Source: a virus
IMG/VR virus record: IMGVR_UViG_3300024257_000061
Location: 1 to 22,188 of that record
Strand: one strand, 5' to 3'
Length of the DNA stretch: 22,188 nucleotides
The notes beneath the pieces were generated by a model, which did no database searches, was not told the origin of the DNA, and saw only the letters and a list, made by a program, of their open reading frames with translations. Below, piece by piece: positions 7,923-13,619 of this stretch (positions are counted from its first letter, which is position 1; each line of letters starts with the position of its first letter). Made by a program: the position numbers and the translations under genes.

Positions 7923-8061
7923 TCCAAAATAAAGGACATTCTTCTTCTAGCAAAGGCTCGCCATCGACTAGCTCATGATCACGAAAGCGAAGGTTAGTAG
8001 TTACTCTATGTGCTAAACAATAGTGAGCGCATTTACATACTGATTTACAAACTTGATTCAT
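7885..8061 (-). CDS. Cys-rich small protein, 58 aa
   Basis: ATG at 8061-8059 has a strong GGGGGA Shine-Dalgarno 5 nt upstream, and TAA lies at 7887-7885. The product has an N-terminal CxxxCxCxxxC cluster (Cys5, 9, 11, 15), His13 and His19 nearby, and Cys42 before an acidic tail. This looks like a small zinc-binding protein, perhaps DNA- or protein-binding; no family recognised. It fills the gap between the Cro-like gene and rusA and overlaps rusA by about 38 bp in another frame. The strong ribosome site is the best evidence that it is real. Confidence 0.65.
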   Translation of the reverse strand: MNQVCKSVCKCAHYCLAHRVTTNLRFRDHELVDGEPLLEEECPLFWNAKEDGNSTDTY

Positions 8062-8082
8062 GTATTCCCCCGAATATATTAG

Positions 8083-8310
8083 TTAGTCAGGATAGATGTC
8101 TCTGCGTAAATCCTTACCGCTGACTTCTCCACCTGTTATATTTTCAATTTTTAATACGTGTTTAGCACCAACTTCTCTATGACCTGTTACCCACTGTCTC
8201 ACAGAACCTGTGCCAACACCTAAACGAGCAGACATATCCTCGTAAACACGTTCCATACAGGCATATTTACCATTAAGTGTTTGCGCTACTACCCATTCTC
8301 TAAGTTCCAT
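8083..8310 (-). CDS. Cro-like (YdaS-type) HTH repressor
   Basis: 75 aa. A helix-turn-helix is visible around MSARLGVGTGSVRQWVTGHREVGAKHVLKIE in pieces: MSARLGVG, then SVRQWVTGHR as the recognition part. It ends in SGKDLRRDIYPD, a C-terminus common in Cro/YdaS-type phage regulators. It is the first gene of the leftward replication/head unit and faces the CI-like gene across the switch region. AAAGGTGA lies about 5 nt upstream of the ATG. Expected role: bind the shared operators and turn down repressor synthesis on lytic entry. Confidence 0.85.
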   Translation of the reverse strand: MELREWVVAQTLNGKYACMERVYEDMSARLGVGTGSVRQWVTGHREVGAKHVLKIENITGGEVSGKDLRRDIYPD

Positions 8311-8353
8311 TATTCACCTTTTGTATATTAAAAATACTTTATTTATTTAATAA

Positions 8354-8364
8354 TACATATTGTA
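8354..8364. promoter_or_regulatory. Candidate operator 1, TACATATTGTA
   Basis: Palindrome TACA-TAT-TGTA, 44 bp from the Cro-like start. The same TACA-N3-TGTA form recurs at 8434-8444. Likely a CI and/or Cro site over the leftward promoter; inference from symmetry and repetition. Confidence 0.55.
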
Positions 8365-8433
8365 ATGTAAAACAAGACAAAAAAGACCTTTTTTTTAAAA
8401 TAAATAAAATGTAATAAAAAATGTAATACAACG

Positions 8434-8444
8434 TACATTTTGTA
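8434..8444. promoter_or_regulatory. Candidate operator 2, TACATTTTGTA
   Basis: Palindrome TACA-TTT-TGTA, of the same form as operator 1. It lies where the -35 element of the repressor promoter would be, so the occupant could repress or activate that promoter. Confidence 0.55.
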
Positions 8445-8455
8445 TATATTTCATA

Positions 8456-8461
8456 TATAAT
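8456..8461 (+). promoter_or_regulatory. -10 box of the repressor promoter (PRM-like)
   Basis: A perfect TATAAT ends 6 nt before the repressor ATG at 8468, so transcription would begin at or within a base or two of the start codon. No good -35 is present at 16-18 bp spacing, as expected of an activator-dependent PRM-type promoter. Confidence 0.5.
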
Positions 8462-8467
8462 AAAAGA

Positions 8468-8887
8468 ATGAATTTAGACTGGACTAAAAGAGCAAGACGA
8501 CTAATGTCCGAGCAAGGTGTGACCCAAGGAGACCTTATATCGGTAATGGGCGTTAAGAGTGGTGGGGCAATATCCCACTATTTTACTGGAAGGAACTCGC
8601 CTACTATACCTGCTATTAATGCTCTCGCCAAATTCCTTAATGTATCTCCTCAATATTTACTCTTCGGTGGAGATAAGAATCGCGAAGTTGACGGAAAGCT
8701 AATAGCTTCATGCGCCACAACGATTCGTGAATTAAATGAAAAACACAATCTCAATCTATCTGAACAACAACAAATCCAACTGGTTGTTTTTATATACAAC
8801 CAATATCAAAAAGACGAAGGGGTTGAATCAATATCTGAAAAACAGATACTTGATACTGCCATGCTCTTGTCAGGATCTCTAGTCTAA
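8468..8887 (+). CDS. CI-like XRE-family repressor without peptidase domain
   Basis: 139 aa. The N-terminal ~68 residues are a classic XRE helix-turn-helix: MSEQGVTQGDLISVMGV, then GGAISHYFTGRNSPTI as turn and recognition helix, then LAKFLNVSPQYLLFG, the family's typical end. The remaining ~70 residues are helical and polar and contain no Ser-Lys LexA/S24 peptidase, so RecA-stimulated self-cleavage is not expected. It should bind the operators just upstream and keep the lytic unit silent. No Shine-Dalgarno is seen and the -10 box abuts the ATG, suggesting a leaderless mRNA as in lambda cI from PRM. A terminator follows at 8975-9024. Confidence 0.85.
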   Translation: MNLDWTKRARRLMSEQGVTQGDLISVMGVKSGGAISHYFTGRNSPTIPAINALAKFLNVSPQYLLFGGDKNREVDGKLIASCATTIRELNEKHNLNLSEQQQIQLVVFIYNQYQKDEGVESISEKQILDTAMLLSGSLV

Positions 8888-8974
8888 TAAATTCCCTTAC
8901 TAAAAGTTAGGTTCAATATAGACTTCTTTATAAATATATACTAAGATACCCTTTTCTAATACATTATGTATAAT

Positions 8975-9024
8975 ATCCCCCAAAATCGGCGCAAGTATCT
9001 TTAGGGGGATGTTTGCTTTTTTTT
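8975..9024 (+). terminator. Rho-independent terminator after the repressor
   Basis: ATCCCCC at 8975-8981 pairs exactly with GGGGGAT at 9004-9010 around a 22-nt loop, then GTTTGC and eight T (9017-9024). It ends the repressor transcript. The long loop lowers certainty slightly. Confidence 0.7.
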
Positions 9025-9045
9025 GTAAATAAAAAAGTACATAAT

Positions 9046-9051
9046 AAGGAG
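9046..9051 (+). promoter_or_regulatory. Shine-Dalgarno AAGGAG before a non-ATG start
   Basis: A perfect AAGGAG with no ATG, GTG or TTG at normal distance. ATC lies 5 nt and ATT 2 nt downstream, both in frame with the membrane protein. It decides the start proposed for that gene. Confidence 0.6.
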
Positions 9052-9056
9052 ATATT

Positions 9057-9404
9057 ATCAACAACTCAACTATCGAAGAAAGAGCATTAAATGTTATTAG
9101 AAGTGGTTTCATACCTCAAGATCACAAAAATTTACTAACTTGGTCTGCCTTAACTGCTTTGTTTATAATATCTAGCGCCAGCGCCTTTACACTTGGCTAT
9201 CAACAGTCAACCAATGCTAGTAAAAACAACATTCACTTGATCCAAAGCTATGCAGAAATGGAGAAAGCAATAATTGATAACTATGAAAAAGAACTTTATG
9301 AAAAAAAACTTGATACGCTCACAATACGAGAATCAGTCAATCCAAAATCAGTTAAACATCTCCGCTATTACGATAAAAACGGACTTCTTGTACGTGTTAA
9401 TTAA
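9057..9404 (+). CDS. Single-span membrane protein, probable ATC/ATT start
   Basis: 115 aa if translation begins at ATC 9057 (116 from ATT 9054). The only standard start in frame is TTG at 9159, which has no ribosome site and would cut into the hydrophobic segment. Reading from the AAGGAG gives a coherent protein: a charged N-terminus (STIEERALNVIRSGF), one membrane helix about residues 26-48 (LLTWSALTALFIISSASAF), then a polar, Lys/Glu-rich domain. The helix has basic residues on its N-terminal side (His23, Lys24), which favours N-in topology. No family recognised. Adjacent to the repressor, it could be a lysogeny-expressed exclusion-type protein, but that is a guess. A base change from ATG to ATT or ATC, or a sequencing error, is an alternative. 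Confidence 0.55.
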   Translation: MNNSTIEERALNVIRSGFIPQDHKNLLTWSALTALFIISSASAFTLGYQQSTNASKNNIHLIQSYAEMEKAIIDNYEKELYEKKLDTLTIRESVNPKSVKHLRYYDKNGLLVRVN

Positions 9405-9450
9405 GAGTAACACGCCTCACAATCACTAACCACTCCTCTTTTATATAGGA

Positions 9451-9469
9451 TTCTTAATTTATTTAAGAA
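9451..9469. repeat. Inverted repeat TTCTTAA-N5-TTAAGAA
   Basis: Perfect 7-bp arms around TTTAT, 18 bp upstream of the -35 of the promoter at 9487, followed by a T run at 9479-9484. It could be an operator for the rightward promoter or a weak terminator for the membrane protein gene. Confidence 0.35.
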
Positions 9470-9486
9470 AATATAGTCTTTTTTAG

Positions 9487-9515
9487 TTGCCTTAATACTT
9501 TTTGTAATATATAAT
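9487..9515 (+). promoter_or_regulatory. Sigma70-type promoter of the recombination/integration unit
   Basis: -35 TTGCCT at 9487-9492, a 17-bp spacer, and a perfect -10 TATAAT at 9510-9515. The first gene starts at 9547, giving a short leader. It is the best promoter in the window and is not obviously covered by the TACA-N3-TGTA operators. Confidence 0.7.
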
Positions 9516-9546
9516 ATGAAGTAAGTTAATAAGAAAAGAGTAGAAA

Positions 9547-9996
9547 ATGAACAATTTAAACCAAACAATAGACACTTTCCTAGCTGAGTTCAGAGTAGGT
9601 ATGGTGGAATATTACCAAGAGGTTCGTGATGAGCAGAAGGTGATGTATAAAGAAACTAAAGGCATGGACATCTACGACAAATACGACCACCCATTCTACA
9701 GTAAACACTCTAAGAAAGATGTTAGCCTAGCTACCCAATACAGTCAGAAAGACCTAGAAGAAATCATAGATAAAGACTTAGCATCTCGTAAAGTGAGATT
9801 CGTTTCTTCAATTGAAAACAAGCTAGAATCAGAACCTACAGAGTCTAATCTGACAATAGGTATAGACGGTTCTGTGAATGGCACTGTATCGTGTGCAACT
9901 AACACTGTGTCTGTGTACTCTATCTTAGCAGGTGGATACAATATTCAAAAGCTACACTACAGAGTTTTAGTCCAGTTAATAAGAAAAGGGAAATGA
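9547..9996 (+). CDS. Hypothetical protein, 149 aa
   Basis: First gene behind the promoter at 9487; AAAGAGTAG lies before the ATG. The N-terminal half is helical and charged. The C-terminal ~50 residues (LTIGIDGSVNGTVSC, YSILAGGYNIQKLHYRVL) look like a small beta-rich domain. I have an impression of similar endings in other phage early proteins but cannot name a family. The frame on the opposite strand (9744-9941) is a shadow. Function unknown; the operon position implies early expression. Confidence 0.65.
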   Translation: MNNLNQTIDTFLAEFRVGMVEYYQEVRDEQKVMYKETKGMDIYDKYDHPFYSKHSKKDVSLATQYSQKDLEEIIDKDLASRKVRFVSSIENKLESEPTESNLTIGIDGSVNGTVSCATNTVSVYSILAGGYNIQKLHYRVLVQLIRKGK

Positions 9997-9997
9997 A

Positions 9998-10261
9998 ATG
10001 AGACAAGAAATTAAACAAGCATTTAAAAAAGAAGCTATTGAGAATGTTCAAGCGTGGGATATGGATTCTGGGAATGTACATTTCCTATCGCAAGAATTTG
10101 ATATGTTTGTTGTAGAAACTGAAATGGGCAGAAAGGCATTTAAAACTTTCGATGGCGCTTTTAATAGATTCACGACAATTTCAAAAGGCATGGATATTGA
10201 GGTTATTTTGGAAAACTTTGACCATGTTGATATTGATACATTTTTAATGGAGGTAGCGTAA
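9998..10261 (+). CDS. Hypothetical protein, 87 aa
   Basis: ATG one base after the previous stop (TGAAATG), with AAAAGGGA upstream as ribosome site. 87 residues, soluble, acidic at the C-terminus (ILENFDHVDIDTFLMEV), with Phe-rich patches. No domain recognised. The stop overlaps the next start as TAATG, so this and the next gene are coupled. Small early phage proteins of this type often modify host functions, but nothing here shows what it does. Confidence 0.6.
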   Translation: MRQEIKQAFKKEAIENVQAWDMDSGNVHFLSQEFDMFVVETEMGRKAFKTFDGAFNRFTTISKGMDIEVILENFDHVDIDTFLMEVA

Positions 10262-10518
10262 TGGACACAATGACTACTATGAATTATGAAGCAGATGACA
10301 ATTATGCTGAAGAGGCTTATGACCGTCAACGTGACGCTTGCGCACACTTTCCTAAAGATATTTGGGATAAGGTATCACACATGAACCAAGCTCAAGCCTT
10401 AATGGTTGGTGAGGAACTACTCGCAATCAAAAAACAAACTGCTATCAATCGAGGGTTTGCAGAATCTATATATGGAAATTCTTTAGGCAAAGCGCCTGAG
10501 TCTCTTATCGCCTCATGA
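10261..10518 (+). CDS. Hypothetical protein, 85 aa
   Basis: Starts in a TAATG overlap with the preceding gene. The N-terminus is Met/Thr/acidic (MDTMTTMNYEADD) and the rest is helical with a basic patch (LLAIKKQTAINRGF). No family recognised. The reverse-strand frame here is a shadow. Confidence 0.6.
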   Translation: MDTMTTMNYEADDNYAEEAYDRQRDACAHFPKDIWDKVSHMNQAQALMVGEELLAIKKQTAINRGFAESIYGNSLGKAPESLIAS

Positions 10519-10561
10519 ACATACTAAAAGTATTTAACATTAGAATAGGTATTAACATATT

Positions 10562-10699
10562 ATGAAAAATAAATATCTAAGTGTTTTTAATACTGATGAG
10601 AATGGCGACTTTAAGGATGACCGCATTGTGTTTGTTATCTTTGGATTTGCGATATTAGGGCTAGGTTTAGCGGAAGCAATAGTGGAGATGATGTTATGA
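10562..10699 (+). CDS. Small membrane protein, 45 aa
   Basis: ATG 10562, stop TGA 10697-10699. A polar, charged N-terminus (NTDENGDFKDDR) is followed by one hydrophobic segment, IVFVIFGFAILGLGLAEAIV, long enough to span a membrane. The stop overlaps the next ATG (ATGA), which supports real translation. There is no strong Shine-Dalgarno. Function unknown. Confidence 0.5.
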   Translation: MKNKYLSVFNTDENGDFKDDRIVFVIFGFAILGLGLAEAIVEMML

Positions 10700-10872
10700 G
10701 CAAGATAGGTGATTGGATTATTGAAAAAGAAGAGTCAGGTGAGTTGATTCATGTTGAAGGCAGGGGCTATGTTAAGTCTGAAGATTATGCCCATGAATTA
10801 ATGATAACAAAGTCCTTTGAGGATGAATTTGATAAATCATTTAGAAGTGAAGAGGTGGAAGAATGCACTTAG
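10696..10872 (+). CDS. Small hypothetical protein, 58 aa
   Basis: ATGA overlap with the 45-aa gene; TAG at 10870-10872. The product is acidic (KSFEDEFDKSFRSEEVEE near the C-terminus), begins MSKIGDWIIEKEESGELIHV and is soluble. No domain recognised. The 3' end overlaps the next tiny ORF by 10 nt and carries its ribosome site (GAGGTGG). Confidence 0.5.
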   Translation: MSKIGDWIIEKEESGELIHVEGRGYVKSEDYAHELMITKSFEDEFDKSFRSEEVEECT

Positions 10873-10937
10873 GAGAAGTAGTAGTTGGCTTAGGCCTTAT
10901 ATTTCAAATATGGATGTTCTGGTTAGTTTTTAGATAA
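10863..10937 (+). CDS. Membrane microprotein, 24 aa
   Basis: ATG 10863, TAA 10935-10937, with GAGGTGG just upstream. The product is nearly all hydrophobic (VVVGLGLIFQIWMFWLVF) with one acidic residue near the N-terminus and an Arg at the end. It fills the space before the DUF1071 gene. It may be a real single-span microprotein or chance; the start overlap and ribosome site favour it. Confidence 0.4.
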   Translation: MHLGEVVVGLGLIFQIWMFWLVFR

Positions 10938-10950
10938 AAAGGAGATTGTT

Positions 10951-11619
10951 ATGAGTAAAAATAAAACGGTATTTGAAACACTATCAACAATTGATGTTAG
11001 TGGATTTACCAAAAAACTAGATACTAAGTATAGCTCATTGTCTTACTTATCATGGGCAGACGCTTGGAAGAACTTAAAAATTGCATACCCAAACGCAAGC
11101 TTTAAGATTATTAAAGATAGTGATACCAACCTACCTTATGTTGGCTCTGATATTGGCGCAATGGTGTTTACTGAAATGACTATTGAGGGAGTTACACATG
11201 AAATGTGGCTACCAGTCATGGACAACAACAATCAAGCGATGAAGAAGGTGGCTTATAAGTACAGGGTAAAAAACGGAGAGCGCGAAGTTAAAGCAATGAC
11301 AATGTTTGATATAAACACTGCGCTAATGCGTTGCCTGACCAAAAATATGGCGATGTTTGGACTTGGACTTAATATTTACACTGGCGAAGATCTACCACTA
11401 ACGCACGATGATTTTCTAACTGAAGTTGAAGTTGCAAAGCAAAAAGAGGAAGAGAAGCTGGAGATTGAGCAATACGTGGTCTCTATAAAAGAGAGGGTTG
11501 CTGGCGATGATGAACAAGGTGTTTCAGAGCTTAAAGCTGAACTTGATAATCAACAGAAGGTGCTGGTTGCAAAACAGCTAACGCCTACCGAGATTGACTA
11601 CTTAAAGAAAGTAGCCTAA
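10951..11619 (+). CDS. DUF1071/Sak3-type single-strand annealing protein
   Basis: 222 aa with AAGGAG 8 nt before the ATG. The N-terminal ~150 residues match the DUF1071 pattern: YLSWADAWKNLKIAYPNASF near 32-51, a central beta region (TEMTIEGVTHEMWLPV), then MFDINTALMRCLTKNMAMFG and the close GLGLNIYTGEDLP. The rest is a Glu/Lys-rich helical tail. This family belongs to the phage Rad52-like annealing proteins, which pair complementary strands in recombination. Gp157 and SSB genes follow, as expected of an annealing-based system; no partner exonuclease is seen in this window. Confidence 0.82.
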   Translation: MSKNKTVFETLSTIDVSGFTKKLDTKYSSLSYLSWADAWKNLKIAYPNASFKIIKDSDTNLPYVGSDIGAMVFTEMTIEGVTHEMWLPVMDNNNQAMKKVAYKYRVKNGEREVKAMTMFDINTALMRCLTKNMAMFGLGLNIYTGEDLPLTHDDFLTEVEVAKQKEEEKLEIEQYVVSIKERVAGDDEQGVSELKAELDNQQKVLVAKQLTPTEIDYLKKVA

Positions 11620-11656
11620 CAAATTGCACCCGACCATATTATTACAGGAGAAGAAG

Positions 11657-11929
11657 ATGAAGAATTTATTTCAATATAAAACTAGAGTTAGAAAATTAGA
11701 GAAGTCATTAGGACTTTCTCACTTGCCTGAACCATTCAAAAACGTTTATGCGTTTATTTCTTTTGAGTCAACCACCCGTTCAGCGATGATGCGTAGTGAC
11801 TTTTTAAAAGAATTATCAATGTCCACTATCAAAAGAGCGGTTGATCAGTTGACCGAAGAAGGCTTGATTAAATCAATCAAATGCGAAGTGGATGCTCGCA
11901 AGAGAATCTTGATTGCAACTAGAGGCTAA
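11657..11929 (+). CDS. Winged-helix protein, 90 aa
   Basis: Start taken at ATG 11657 because AGGAG lies about 6 nt upstream; an upstream TTG at 11624 lacks support. The sequence reads as a small winged helix: SFESTTRSAMMRS, then LKELSMSTIKRAVDQLTEEGLI as helix 2-turn-recognition helix, then a basic wing (CEVDARKRILIAT). It probably binds DNA. It sits between the annealing protein and Gp157, so it may be a local regulator or a recombination accessory. No precise family recognised. Confidence 0.65.
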   Translation: MKNLFQYKTRVRKLEKSLGLSHLPEPFKNVYAFISFESTTRSAMMRSDFLKELSMSTIKRAVDQLTEEGLIKSIKCEVDARKRILIATRG

Positions 11930-11932
11930 GAG

Positions 11933-12412
11933 ATGAATTTATTTGACCTAACCCAAGAAGCAAAACACATACTGGCCATGGATGACATGGATCAACAAAC
12001 GATCAGCGACACGCTTGAAGGCCTTGGACTTGAAGATAAGTTTGCCAATTACTCAGCCATTATCAAAACATTTAATGCTGACACTGACGCACTGGCCAAC
12101 GCTATTAAGCAACTGCAAGAGAAAAAGAAGCATGTTGAAAACAAGGTCACACGCTTAAAAGACATGGCGCTTCAGTCTATGCAAGACTTAGATATGACAA
12201 AGGCTGGCAACGCTGTTCATTCGATCACCTTACGCAAAGGTTCGGCAATGTCTAAGCTGGTGATTGATGATGGCACTGAGTTTCCGAAGTCTTTTATAAC
12301 AATGGTAGAAAAGCAAGATAACGCTGGCCTAAAGCAAGCGTTGAAAGCTGGTGAGTTTAACTGTGAAGGCGTACACCTTGAAGATGGTGAGCCAAGCGTA
12401 TTAATTAAATAA
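11933..12412 (+). CDS. Gp157-like phage protein
   Basis: 159 aa. The arrangement matches the siphovirus Gp157 family (PF05565): N-terminal [14 protein letters not shown], a long central coiled coil ([19 protein letters not shown] near 62-80), then a C-terminal beta section ([24 protein letters not shown]). Gp157 proteins usually lie beside annealing-protein and SSB genes in phages and have been linked to phage resistance or recombination; the molecular role is unclear. It starts 3 nt after the winged-helix stop and is followed by ssb 13 nt later. Confidence 0.8.
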   Translation: MNLFDLTQEAKHILAMDDMDQQTISDTLEGLGLEDKFANYSAIIKTFNADTDALANAIKQLQEKKKHVENKVTRLKDMALQSMQDLDMTKAGNAVHSITLRKGSAMSKLVIDDGTEFPKSFITMVEKQDNAGLKQALKAGEFNCEGVHLEDGEPSVLIK

Positions 12413-12425
12413 AGGAGAAATAAAA

Positions 12426-12869
12426 ATGGCAGGAATTAACAAAGTAATTTTAGTGGGCAACTTAGGTAAAGAGCCTGAAGTTAAATACGCAAGCAATGGT
12501 AATGCTATTGCAAATATAACTATCGCAACCAGTGAGAGCTGGACAGATAAGAATACTGGCGAGAAGAAGGAACAAACAGAATGGCATAGAGTATCTATCT
12601 TTGGCAAGCTTGCAGAGATTGCTGGTAAGTACCTACACAAAGGCTCAAAGGTTTATGTTGAAGGCCAGCTTAAAACACGCAAGTGGCAAGATCAATCAGG
12701 CGCTGATCGTTACTCAACTGAAGTAAATGTCAGTGGCTTTAATGGTGTGCTTCAAATGCTAGATGGAAAAGCTAGTGGAGCGCAAACGCCAAATAACACT
12801 CCACAACAAACGCCAGTCGCTCAAGACACCCAAGGTGATGTGTCGTTTAATGATGATATTCCATTTTAA
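12426..12869 (+). CDS. ssb: Single-stranded DNA-binding protein
   Basis: 147 aa with AAAGGAGAAA before the ATG. The OB fold covers about residues 1-110 ([54 protein letters not shown]), all typical of bacterial SSB. A Gln/Pro/Thr linker leads to the acidic tip DDIPF, the motif that recruits SSB partners. It coats single-stranded DNA in replication and recombination and probably works with the DUF1071 protein and NinB. The short linker is usual for phage SSBs. Confidence 0.97.
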   Translation: MAGINKVILVGNLGKEPEVKYASNGNAIANITIATSESWTDKNTGEKKEQTEWHRVSIFGKLAEIAGKYLHKGSKVYVEGQLKTRKWQDQSGADRYSTEVNVSGFNGVLQMLDGKASGAQTPNNTPQQTPVAQDTQGDVSFNDDIPF

Positions 12870-12888
12870 ATAATCCTTGGGGGGAAAT

Positions 12889-13356
12889 ATGCCAAAAACA
12901 GAACAATCTAAAGTATATACGCTTACTGATGGTAGTAAATGGACGGCTAGACAATTAGCTGATAAATTAGACTTAACAACAACCGCTTGTCGTTATCGAT
13001 TAGACCAGTCACTTGATGTTGACTTTGTTATGCGTGAACGTCATAAGACTTTGGGTAAAAAACCTAACTACGTGTGTCGCACCTTTAAGCTATCCGATGG
13101 CAGTGAGATGAGTTCCAAGCAAATAGCCAAGAAATTGAACGTGAATCAATCAACTATGTATGCCCGCCTATCAAGAGGCATTAGAGATATTGGTGAGTTA
13201 GCTAAAGCACCCGTACAAGGGAAGAAGAATAATAGTAACAGTGGCTATTCAGCACCAACGCTTTCAAGGTCTGTTAAAGAGGATATAAAGAAGCGTAACG
13301 CTTATTGTCCTATGAGTGCTTTGCTCTTGAAAATGGAAATAAAATGTTACAATTAA
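12889..13356 (+). CDS. Tandem helix-turn-helix protein, 155 aa
   Basis: Start at ATG 12889, 4 nt after a GGGGGG ribosome site; a TTG at 12877 is less likely. The protein has an internal repeat: YTLTDGSKWTARQLADKLDL...RYRL at about 10-38 and FKLSDGSEMSSKQIAKKLNV...YARL at about 66-93. Each half reads as a short beta hairpin with a DGS turn followed by a helix-turn-helix. Two copies suggest binding of a repeated or long DNA site. The C-terminal ~60 residues are basic. Placed just before xis and int and overlapping xis by 13 nt, it may regulate integration or excision. No family name recognised. Confidence 0.65.
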   Translation: MPKTEQSKVYTLTDGSKWTARQLADKLDLTTTACRYRLDQSLDVDFVMRERHKTLGKKPNYVCRTFKLSDGSEMSSKQIAKKLNVNQSTMYARLSRGIRDIGELAKAPVQGKKNNSNSGYSAPTLSRSVKEDIKKRNAYCPMSALLLKMEIKCYN

Positions 13357-13619
13357 AAACTGTCAAACAATTCTCCAAAGAAAGTGGCTATTCAGAAAAA
13401 GCCATAAGAATAAAGCTGGACAAAGGCGTTTGGGGTACTGGAATAAAATTTAAAGCACCTGATGGCAGAGTGCTAATAAGCATGGAGGGTTTCGAGCGAT
13501 GGGTACAGGGTACAGAGGTGTTTCAAAATACAGCGAGTCGTCTATCAGAATCAACTTCGTTTATCTCGGAAAGAGATGGTATGAAATTATCAAAGGCACG
13601 CCTTCCGACACTAACCTAG
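13344..13619 (+). CDS. xis: Excisionase-like protein
   Basis: 91 aa from ATG 13344, which has GGAAA upstream and directly precedes the conserved part; an ATG 39 nt earlier would add 13 residues. The core LKTVKQFSKESGYSEKAIRIK...GVWGTGIKFKAPDGRVLIS...FERWVQG matches small phage excisionases of the DUF1233/PF06806 type (winged helix ending in a WV motif). It should bind attP and drive excision with the integrase. It continues about 40 residues beyond the usual end, overlapping int by 121 nt in another frame; whether this tail has a role is unknown. Confidence 0.8.
   Translation: MLQLKTVKQFSKESGYSEKAIRIKLDKGVWGTGIKFKAPDGRVLISMEGFERWVQGTEVFQNTASRLSESTSFISERDGMKLSKARLPTLT

Larger units (their letters stand above)
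8311..8467. promoter_or_regulatory. Divergent lysis-lysogeny switch region
   Basis: 157 bp of very AT-rich DNA separate the divergent Cro-like and CI-like genes. It contains two 11-bp palindromes of the form TACA-N3-TGTA, further TGTAAT half-sites (for example 8361, 8410 and 8422), and a -10 box for the repressor. By analogy with lambdoid switches it should hold both promoters and operators for the two HTH proteins. The leftward promoter is not clear by eye. Confidence 0.75.

Noticed and set aside
8900-9112. A 70-codon minus-strand frame after the repressor
   Set aside because: It runs through the terminator hairpin and antisense to the start of the membrane protein gene, with no ribosome site.
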